Assembly (NCBI RefSeq): GCF_963678635.1
Contig: NC_087067.1
Coordinates: forward strand, 48,713,618-48,777,617
DNA from: Symsagittifera roscoffensis
Lineage: Eukaryota > Xenacoelomorpha > Acoela > Convolutidae
DNA: 64,000 nucleotides
Reading direction: 5' to 3'
Both the position numbers and the translations under genes were made by a program. Within the stretch, counting starts at the first letter, position 1; every line of letters starts with the position of its first letter. The notes under the pieces are model-generated. The model had not been told where the DNA came from, did no database searches, and was given only the letters and a program-made list of their open reading frames with translations. Below are positions 1-8,781 of the stretch, in pieces.

Positions 1-788
1 TTTCAAAACTTGAAATTTTCTTTTCTGTAGTGAGGCTCTTGGGGTACTCTCAGGAGTTGCGAGTTTTGCCTACCAATTTGAGTGCTCAAATCCTTGTAGT
101 TTTCTAGATATGACGTTTTTTGTGATTTTTTCAAAAAAAGTTTCATGAAATTTAAGTTATTTTTTTCAAAGTTCGAATTTCCTACCCTGTAGTTGGGAGG
201 CTCTCAGAGTAATCTCAGGAGTTGTAAGTTTGGCCTCCAATTAAGAATGCCCAAGTCATTTTATTTAAAAGATACGACGATTTGTGTGATTTTTTCTGGA
301 AATTTTCAGAAAACTCAAATTACAAAATAATTCTTTAAAGTGAAATTCACAACCCTGTAGTTGCGTACTTTCAAAGATTGCGATTATTGCCATCAAAAAG
401 ACTGCTTCAATTTTTGTATTTTTCGAGATGTGAACACTTTTTTTTTTAGAAAAGGTGAAGTTTCTCAAAATTTGAATTTCTCAACGTTGTAGTTGGGTAC
501 TGCAAGAGTACTTTCACGAGTTGCAAATCTTGCGTCCAAATGCGACTGCTCAATTGCTTTCAGTTTCCTAGATGTGACGTTTCTTAGTTCATTTTAACTT
601 TTTCGAAGAACTTATATAAAACTTTACAAAATTTTATGGTTCTTCAAAATTTGTATAAAAAACTTGAATAAAAAACTTGGCAACTATTGTAATTACGAAC
701 CCTGTAATTGGGTGCTGTCAGATTAAACTCAAAGAATAGTGTTTGAGTTGTTGAAAATTCGAGGCACCGGAGGTGCGTTACACGCTAG
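1..788 (+). mobile_element. 3' part of a Helitron-like element with ~165-bp tandem repeats
   Basis: About four diverged repeat units begin around 25, 187, 355 and 487, recognisable by a 'cctgtagttggg' core, a 'gcctccaa' block and 'gagatatgacg'. A last degenerate core is near 702. The stretch ends with a GCACC-GGA-GGTGC hairpin at 764-776, and CTAG at 785-788 is followed by T. A short hairpin about 10 nt before a CTRR end, inserted ahead of T, is the known Helitron 3' signature. The same end closes the larger element at 8782-11594. The 5' end lies left of the window. No replicase-helicase coding is seen, so it looks non-autonomous. It sits in an intron of the GALNT gene. Confidence 0.7.
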
Positions 789-1663
789 TATCATTGAATT
801 TTTTACTACTAAAATCTAATTTTCGGGTTGGAAATGTGAACAGTTTTGGGTTGGAGATGTGAACAGTTTTACCAAAAATGATCAAATTGCAACGAGAAGT
901 CAATTTTCGAATTTAGTTTGATCGGCTCACTAGTTCTTGGTGAAGCTAGTACTGACGTAATTCGAGGCCCAGCCAGATGTGCGTAGTGTGGATTATCTAC
1001 TCAAAAATATATTTCCGAATGTTGAACCGTACATGACGTAATTTTTTCAGTTCGGTTTTTTCGTTTCTTAATCGTCGTTGAAATAATGTCCTTGCTTTTC
1101 TCAAATGTTTTCTTTCTCGCTTTCTTACTCGCTGTAGATTTACTTTCCTTGCGTTTTTCGATAAAGTAAAGGTGTTGAAGATTGTAACCGTTCAGTTGTG
1201 ATATTCTTGGAATGATTTTTTTGTCTTGCTCTTACCTTTTTTGTTTGCATAATTTGGCTGAGAGTTCATTTGGCCAGAAAGATTCTGTTTTGATCTCAGT
1301 TTTTTTTTCTATATATTGGAAAACGAGCTGAATGATGTTATGTTTCATTTTCTTTGATTTTTTGGTCGCTTAGTTTGGCAAAAGTGAGTTTCTTCTGCGT
1401 GTGTTACATTTTTGGGCGTTTCATGCAAGTTTCCCACCAAAACGATGCGATGCGATTAAATTTTATGCATGTTGGAGCCTTAAGAAAAATTCAAATTTTT
1501 TTCTGACTGAAAATGGACGTAGAAAACTAAAAAAGCATCCTTTTTAGGAGGCTAGGGTTTCGAGTTTCTGAGGGTCAAAGAGCCCCCAATAAATCTGCAA
1601 CTGAAAAGAATCATGATACAGATCGTTTCCAGCTTGAGTATAAATTTTTGTGATTTGTTTCAG
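789..1663 (+). other. GALNT intron sequence, no gene
   Basis: No exon or RNA gene is recognised here. Because exon 1664-1762 is internal, this is intron. The only structure noticed is a 23-bp direct repeat present twice at 825-870 with one mismatch. The polypyrimidine tract and AG at 1662-1663 form the acceptor of the next exon. Confidence 0.5.
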
Positions 1664-4600
1664 TTGAAAAATGTGGGTGTTGGAGGGTGCCTGGACAGGA
1701 TGGGGGTACCGTATGGGAATGAAATAGGGGCCAGTGGGTGCCACGGGTTCAGCTCCAGTCAGGTCAGTCTACTATTCTGTGTCAGTCAATCGTGAAATGA
1801 CGATTAATGTTCAGTCCGAATCGGTATGACTAGGTCATAATTGATTGTCGAATGAGGTAAACTCGTAATTGTAGTCGACATAATAGGTAGCGTAGAATCA
1901 CTCTACTTTCGTTCTGCTATATTATTCTGTAAAAGATTTGGATTGAAGTATCTTTAAAGGATCAGTTCAATGATTTGAATTCCAGATTATTGCAAAAGGA
2001 CGTTCTTTTAAGGCGATTTATCCGCAAGAAAAGGAACTAATATACGAGCTGTTCAGCCAATCATGGAATACTGCTGTTGGTGCCCTTTATTAAGAACTAA
2101 GTGAAATTTTTTTGTTATATTTCTGGGCTGGTTAATGTTTCCCCACCGTCAAGCATAGATCTCGGTGAGCATCGAACCTTAGACCTTTCGGTCGAGAGGC
2201 GGAGACGTAGAGCGGTGGTGAAGTGGTTAGGTCTCCACCTCTCAATCGAAAGGTTGGATGAGGGTCAAGCAACATTACCCAGACCAGAAAAATAGCCAAC
2301 AAATTGTTGCATGTAAATCTTAACCAGATCTTATCAGATTTTTTTTGCTCAGTTCAGAGTTTCTGTGTCCAATGGCTCGATGAGTTGTTTATAACACCAT
2401 CATGTATCCTAAATCACGTAAATAACATCATATGTATTTCACTAAATAGGGCAACAGGGTAAGGAATTTTATACCGTTCCGTCTGCTGAATTTAACTGGC
2501 AAATTTTGGTGGCGTGATTCAATTTACATGGCGCATGGAGTAAATGTACAAAAGCAAAATATCTGGCCTTCATGTAAAGCCCTATTATGAATTCCGTAGG
2601 CACACTGAAAAATTATGTCTGTGACAAGTGTTACGAGCTAACTGTGAATAATTACCCTTGCGATAATCAAGGGTATGGCAATCGGGTACTAGACTTTTTT
2701 TCCCTTAAATAATTTAAGTCACAGAATAGTCAAATGTGTGGGAATGGTAAATTTCAGTCATGCTCAATTTCAGACATGCTCAATTTCTTGAAAATCCAAA
2801 TAAAAGTACCTTCATTTTGATAGTAAATAATTATTGTGCGTTTCCGATGTTAGTTTGTTTTCAAATATTTTTCTTGAAAAAATGTTGGTTTTTTTTGCGA
2901 ATCGTGCCTAGTTTCCGTCGGTGCATTTCCCATTTTTGTGAAATGAAATTTGTTTTATTTGGTACTGTTTTCTTCTGCTTTTTTGTTAAGCATGGATTTT
3001 GTTCTGATTTCGAATTTTTTATCGCTTGTTGAAAAATTGTAACTTATCATTTTAACAAATCTGATTTTAATAATTTTAGTTTTTTTTTCGATTTAATGTT
3101 TTCAGCTTGTATTTTATGGCCTTGTGATTTTATACTGTGCTGTTTCCAGGGCAAAAATTCTTGTTTGATAAAATCAGGTATTATTACACTTGCGAGTGCA
3201 ATTGTTCGTTGTAGGTTCAGGGAGGTGGACTTGAAACTTTGTAATTTTTTAAAAATCAATCCGTTTTTCGGCTCAAAAGGTGTCTGCTCAAAGATAGTCA
3301 GCTTAGTTGCCACATTAATGTTTTTTTTCTTGTGCTGTAGGCACCTTCCGATGTAGTTGAAAGTGCAAGTTGTGTTTTTCCATTCTCAGGTGGGACTTAA
3401 ACCTATAAAGATTTTTTTATGAAATCATATCTTATTCAGATCAACTTGTGTCTACTCAAAGATAGCCGGCTTTATTTCTTCTTCGTAAGTTTTGTTTCGG
3501 TGCTAATTTCATTTTTGAAGTTCATTTTTTGTTAGCGTAGAATCAACTTCTATCGAGATATACGAAATTTTAACTTTTGGCAGAACTGGTTTTTTCAACG
3601 GTTTCCATTTTTTCGACTTGTGTTTTTTATGTTTGTGTTTAATCGCAAGTGGTGCGAAGCTCCGCTTCACCTCTGTGCATGACGTCTGTGGAGTTGACAT
3701 CAGATAATCTACTCTAATAGGCAGATTAGTATGAAATTTTGCCATAATGCTTTTTGAGCATCCTGAAATTTTACTCAGCTTGTGGCTAGTAGTATATAGC
3801 TACCAGATGGTGAACTTGAAATTGAGTTTTTCGAAGATTAACGGTTAAAACGAGGTTTTTCAAAGATTAACGGTTTAAACGAGATTAAAAATCGGATAAA
3901 TTTTCACTGGCTCTTTTCAAAAACAAAAATATTTTTGTTTTCCGGTTTTTTTTACATGAAATTATCAGCTACACTAAGACGAACCTATCTGTTGCGTTCA
4001 ATTAACTTCATTTTATTGTTTTTATTACAGTTTTCAGCCACACATTCACTGGCAGCCAAATTTTTTGAAATATCTTAAAGGTTTTGGAATGAGGCTGGCT
4101 CGAAAAGATCATGAGACAATTTCATCTCTTTTAGATGCCTTAGAATTGAATATGCCTCTGTTGCCATTTTTTCAGGCGTTAAAATTACTCCACAGGGTCT
4201 TTTGCCGTGTTGCCAACTTATGTTTATTACTCCGAAATGACGTTGTAGAAGATCAGTTTATACAGTTTTTGTGGCAACCACCAAAAAAAATCAGGTGTCA
4301 CAAATAGACGTCATATAATATGTCGAATGATGCATCAAGGTGTAAAAGCCCTGATTGGATGTGCAGTAAAAATACGTAGTTTCTGGTGTCGAAAAAGCAT
4401 GAGGAGCTTTGAGCTTAACAATTGCCCACGTTGTGCATAGTAACGATATCCACCTTCGTAAAAGAATATTTGAACGGTTTGGCGTATTTAAGTTCTGTCT
4501 GTAGTAGTAACGAACCCCCTTTCAAAAATGGATCCTTTGGTGTAGGTAAAGAGATCGACCTGTTTATTAGTTCTCATTTATTTTTCTATCTAGGCGTGGA

Positions 4601-5605
4601 GAGTGACAGAGGGCAAGGAGCTGAGGTGGAATGAGCACTGCACCAATGCCAGAGGAGACACCCTCGTCAATGTATTCTGCCACGGCACTCAAGACTTCTT
4701 CATTTGGGAATACAATAAGGTCACTTACACACGCATCCACATAAGTGAAGGACTATTCTTATGACAGAAAGAGGTCCCAATGCGCGGAAATTTCCAACCA
4801 ATCAAAAACTTTTAACTGTCCAAAATTGAGGGATCAAAAGCATAACTATGTCTGGTCAATGTCTGGCATAGCTATGTCAGAGTAAAGATCTCTTTTCCAA
4901 AATTTTTTTTATTGTGGCGCGCTTTTTTGAAGTGATTTTTTAAAAGTTTTTTGGTCGTTTTTAAAACTTTTTTGCGACAAAAGAATCGTTCTTGGTTGAT
5001 AAATGTTTTTATGAAAAAGTTTTCGATAAACTTCAATTATCTAAAGCGTTTGGGCCGAATTAAATGTTTTAAAATGAACAAGCTTTTGTGCGGTAAAAAC
5101 AGACGTTTTGAAAGCTAATTCTCGGATGTTTTAACAAGACAAAAAATAGAAAAAAAACTACCTATACAAAAACTAGTTATGTTTTTCTAGTTTCTGTAGC
5201 CAGTAAAATAAAATTAAGGCTAGTTATCCAGTAAGAAACTTTTGAAGTACGATACGGGAAAATATACACATCACTTCAACTCTCGTTGTCTGCGCGAGCT
5301 AAGAGATTTGAAGCGTTTTAACCACTTCAAAATTTCTATGCGGAAATATTTTTCTAAAATAAAAGTTTGATTTGTTCTTTGACCTACAAAGTTAGTCTTT
5401 TTTGCTAATGTTACTTATTTAAGCGTTGTTTCTTTCCATGTTGTATGTATTATAACCCTCAAATTTTCAGGAAACACTACAGCTGAAGAATATCAAGGGT
5501 AACACATGTGTGGAGCAACTCTCAACTCAGCCGAGCAAGATCAAATTGAGACCATGCGACCCAAGCAACCCAAATCAACAGTGGCGAAATAAACCTACTC
5601 TATAG
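1664..5605 (+). CDS. GALNT: Polypeptide N-acetylgalactosaminyltransferase, C-terminal exons (ricin-B lectin domain), 5'-partial
   Basis: Three exons joined in phase 0: 1664-1762 (33 codons), 4594-4719 (42) and 5471-5605 (44 plus TAG), with GT-AG borders at every internal junction. The translation is a ricin-type beta-trefoil lectin. The alpha repeat has LKNVGVGGCLDRMG and a CHG motif, the beta repeat has WNEHC, then FCHG and WEY, and the gamma repeat has NTCVEQ, RPCD and a QxW motif (NQQW). This CLD/CHG/QxW pattern and the end soon after the last QxW are typical of GALNT enzymes, which start mucin-type O-glycosylation in the Golgi; the lectin domain binds already glycosylated peptide. The glycosyltransferase domain is not in the window, so it lies to the left. 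Family membership is a homology call from remembered motifs, and the paralogue cannot be told. Another ricin-B protein is possible but less likely. Confidence 0.8.
2115..2290. mobile_element. Two head-to-head tRNA-like SINE heads (inverted pair)
   Basis: The plus-strand copy starts about 2207 with a box A-like TGGTGAAGTGG (2217-2227) and a tRNA-Ser-like run to about 2275. The minus-strand copy has a good box B (GGTTCGATGCTC, complement near 2164-2175). Arms 2184-2206 and 2231-2253 are complementary at 20 of 23 positions, so the pair can fold into a hairpin. A third related copy is on the minus strand near 33380-33470. The pol III-type boxes and the dispersed copies suggest a tRNA-derived SINE; this is not a functional tRNA. 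Confidence 0.5.
3640..3685. repeat. Dispersed hairpin repeat (GCGAAGC-TCC-GCTTC type)
   Basis: A short stem, gaagc-tcc-gcttc, is preceded by 'cgcaagtggtg' and followed by 'acctctgtg'. Closely similar blocks occur at about 29400-29435 and 61095-61135. The function is unknown; it may be the terminal hairpin of a short mobile element. Confidence 0.4.
4720..5470 (+). other. Last GALNT intron
   Basis: GT at 4720-4721 and AG at 5469-5470, with a T-rich tract and 'attttcag' before the acceptor. A small direct repeat around a 'tctggtcaatgtctggcatagctatgtc' theme lies near 4840-4880. Nothing else is recognised. Confidence 0.6.
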
Positions 5606-7030
5606 CTAGATGCGATACCTACACATACAGTTGAAGTGCTGATGGTAGATGGTGTCTTAATATTCAGATTCGCAGTAGAAGTACGATCTGAATCATAAAA
5701 AAAGACGAATATGAGACCAGACTTATTGTGGATAATCATCCTTAATTGTGACAGGTTTTGAAGAGGGTTCCAAAAATATTGTAGGAAAAGTGACAGTGCT
5801 CTCAATTTTACCTCACAATGTTTTATCGCATTATTATGTTTGTGATGTCATATCGTTTTCTCGGTTCAGTTTGATGGGTTTTAGTTTTTATCCGGTGTTC
5901 AATTTTTTTCCACCTACAGAGCTCTCATTTAATCTTAAATCTTCATGAAGTGCAATGTTTATTATTTATTTCCATAAAAGCTCCCGCACTTGAAAACTAC
6001 TGTCCATTGTATTATTAGTTCTACAGGTGTAAGATATTATTTAATTTGATTGATAAAATATCAACCAAGGTGCTAACAAGGTTTAACTTTTAAAAGAGCT
6101 CTCTTATGATAGTGCACTGAGGTTTTTGATAGCCGCCAAATATTGATGACTTTCTCGCTGTTTCCAAAATATACATTTGTTCTGTTGACTCACCAGTCCT
6201 GTTGTATACATATCATCGTTGGTTGTGTTTTAAATCGATTTATCTTAGAATTAAAAATCAGTACTGATTGTTTTTTCGAAATAAAAAAATAAAATAATTT
6301 ACCTTAAACTGAAGCTGTAGGGTCCTGCGCGAAGTTTCCTTGCTCTCCAGCGCTGATATTTGTTACGAGTAGAGTTTGGTGCATAAATCAGCATTGGACC
6401 TTAGTTTTTTGAAATAATTGAATCAACATATTTAGGTCATGAGCTCGTAAAAGCTCTTCCTTATCAATTTTTAAATATGGTGGTCTTACCTTTTGTTTCT
6501 TTTAAAGCTTTCTTCAAACTTATTTAAAATAACAAAAGCAGCATTGGCACGAAAAGAAAACATCTTGAATTATAGATTCAAAAGTAAATTTTGGGTTTAA
6601 GATTTCTCAGTTGTAAAAACATTATTTGATCAGGTGTTTTTAATGGGGTTAGTTTTTCGCAAAAAAATCAATCAAAAAGATTTTTGAAAAGCAAAGATTA
6701 TGAAGACAGGGCTTAAAAAAGACAGGATTTTGGTTCAGTCTTCAGTTTTTTGACATTTTTGAACTGTCTTTAATTATACCTTTTGATCTTTATCTTTGCT
6801 GTTTGCTTAGTTTCTTAAAATGCGATAAATCAATTCACTAGCGCGAGGGTAAATTTCTCAAGTGATTTTCTAATGTTTTGGCTTATTTTCTTATGGTTTT
6901 TATTTTTCGCGTTTGAACTTCTGGATTTTTCTATGTTCAACTCATTTCCTTTGTTAAAAGAAGGCAAACTCCTTTATCGAACATCTTATTTTCAGAAATT
7001 GTCAGAAAAATAGGTTCGGATTATCTGTTG
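5606..7030. other. GALNT 3' flank, no gene seen
   Basis: This is 3'UTR followed by intergenic sequence. An AATAAA is present at 6280-6285 inside an A-rich run and could be the poly(A) signal; a CATAAA variant lies near 5973. No coding exon, RNA gene or clear repeat is recognised. Confidence 0.4.
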
Positions 7031-7570
7031 TTCCGACCGGTGAAAATGGGGAGGAACTTTGCATTCGGGTCTGTTTAAGTTTTCCACACAAAATTAAGTA
7101 CCACAAATAATGATCGGACTGGGTTGAGTGATATATCATATTAAAGCCCTTAATCGTGATTCGAACGACATAAAATTATTTGTAAAAATGTTTACCAGTT
7201 TCGAGAGAAACCGGTTAGATTAAAATAAATTAAATTTTACACCTGGGTAACATTAGTTTAATCTGAGTATTTAAGCGCCTTTTTGGAATCAAAACTTTCA
7301 AATTCAAAAATGCAAAAAGCTTTATAATTTTTTTTTTCGTTTTTCTAGTTCCTACAAATATTAAATTTCAATTTGCTTATTTTAGTATGGCTGTCGAATA
7401 TACTTAATCCCCAGTTTTTTTGTTCAGCTCCTTTTATCACATAACGCCGAAAAAACGACAATAATTTGAAAAGTTTGTGTTTTTTCAGACTATGGTTGAA
7501 GCATTCTCTGCTACTTGCACAGCAACCGGATATCCTTGTTCTTATCTGCAATTACTTAATCAAAGCTTTT
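7030..7570. repeat. Dispersed repeat family 1, copy a
   Basis: It shares blocks with 12130-12620, 15635-15790 and 24550-24700: 'ggggaggaactttg' (7049 and 15648), a 'gtgattcg...aaaat...tcgagaaaa' block, and an end block 'ctacttgcacagcaaccgg' followed by 'atccttgtt'. The copies differ by perhaps 25-35% by eye and in which parts they keep, as expected of an old interspersed element. No coding capacity or terminal repeats were recognised, so the class is unknown. Confidence 0.45.
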
Positions 7571-7609
7571 GTTAAAAGTGTTGTAAGTCCTTTTTATTAA
7601 AAATACTTG

Positions 7610-7665
7610 AGATGCTAGTTATGCCAATTAATAGCAAGGATTAATTGCACTTAAATGTTAATCTA
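7610..7665 (+). repeat. ~55-bp block repeated at 8730-8781
   Basis: A 'gagat-ctagttatgcca' to 'aatgttaa' block is found here and at 8730-8781 with a handful of differences. In both places it directly precedes a TCTATAC-type start (interrupted here by the 7666-8119 insertion). It therefore belongs to a duplicated flank, or the Helitron family start lies further upstream than TC. Confidence 0.5.
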
Positions 7666-8119
7666 TCTTATATATTAAATGAAAGTCTTAATGCGCTATG
7701 GTCGCAACGTTTCAACTTTTCTATCGAGCACAACGTTTAAGAATCATTCAAAGCAACCATCAGAGAAAAATGAACTCGATCCAACTTCAAGGCTAGACAG
7801 TACTTGCCTATTTTGTCCAAAATTTTTTCGAAACGAATAAACTGAAAACAGCAACCTCCATGCAGAGAAATTTTTTTTTCGAAAACCGTTTCGATCCATG
7901 AATTAAATATAATTATTTCGTTTCATAGCTTTATCATTCAAAGTTTTATAGCTATGAAGCTTGCTTAGAAAAACGGAAACTTTTCGCGTACCGACTCGGT
8001 CCACAAAATAACTTGAAAATTTTTGAAGTTTCACAGCTTGAATAGCTTGCTTAGAAAACATTAAGCTTAAAAAACTATTTTTTGCGAGCTGATTGATTAC
8101 TGGAGGAAAGGCTTGCTAG
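7666..8119 (+). mobile_element. Short non-autonomous Helitron (454 bp), family B
   Basis: It starts TCTTATATATT and ends GCTTGCTAG, and it is inserted between A (7665) and T (8120). Removing it leaves 'aatcta' joined to 'tacaattgaaaaagaaag', which matches the uninterrupted paralogue at 8781-8805 ('aatctatacaactgaaaaagaacg'). That is direct evidence for the exact borders and for A|T target use without target duplication, as Helitrons do. The interior has about two ~85-bp units ('tttcatagct...ttgcttagaaaa...cgattcgg') shared with 33780-34720. No stable terminal hairpin was found, which is unusual for a Helitron. No coding capacity. Confidence 0.65.
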
Positions 8120-8781
8120 TACAATTGAAAAAGAAAGAAGTTTGCGCGCGTGTCAGTGTGTTTGTTTTCCTTGTTCTTATCTACATTTTCATAAACAACG
8201 CTTTTGTTTAAAGCATTGTATGTCCTTGTCTAAGAGTAATGAACGTCGGGAAGATTCTTATATAGGTCTTGCTGATTTTTTTTCAGGAAAATGTCTTAAA
8301 GTATCTAATAATCCTAGATGTGCATTCCTTAATATTAATGAATTTATGAATGCACTTAGGTATATATGCTTTTTTGAGTTCAATTGAAATTTATCTGCTG
8401 AAAGTCATATAAATAGCACTCTCTAAATACGAACGTGGAAATGGCGGAAAAATCTTGGACGATTTCTAGTTTCGAAAGTGGAATTTATTTTTTTAAATTT
8501 CCAGCGGAATAAAAACTTTAATGTTGTTACAGTTTTCTCAAGTTGGCTTAATGTTATCAAATTAAATGCCAATTATAAATCGTTCTAGAAATTCAAATAG
8601 CTTTAAGGGCATCTATTTTTTTCTATGAATTTCGAAAGTTGAGTTTATTCAACAAAGTCAGTGTTTTTTCATGTTAACTTGCGTTCATTTAGCTTTTCCG
8701 ATCTTCGATTGGCTATGTTTTAAAACTTGAGATTCTAGTTATGCCATTTAAAAGCAAGAATTAATTGCACTTATATGTTAA
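8120..8781. repeat. Repeat-derived spacer, including a block shared with 13838-13960
   Basis: 8120-8165 resembles the 5' start of the 8782 element. 8567-8700 ('ttaagggcat' to 'cttgcgttcatt') matches 13838-13960 at roughly 75% by eye. The 81-codon open frame at 8142-8387 has no recognisable domain and lies in repeat sequence; it is not called. Confidence 0.45.

Larger units (their letters stand above)
1763..4593 (+). other. GALNT intron (2.8 kb) with repeats
   Basis: GT at 1763-1764 and AG at 4592-4593. It contains an inverted SINE-like pair (about 2115-2290) and a hairpin-bearing dispersed repeat around 3640-3685. The open frames of 80-90 codons at 2760-3356 and 4065-4307 have no recognisable domain and biased, T-rich composition; they are not called as genes. 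Confidence 0.6.

Noticed and set aside
2760-3356. Overlapping 86-90-codon frames on both strands
   Set aside because: F/C-rich translations of T-rich intron DNA; no homology recognised.
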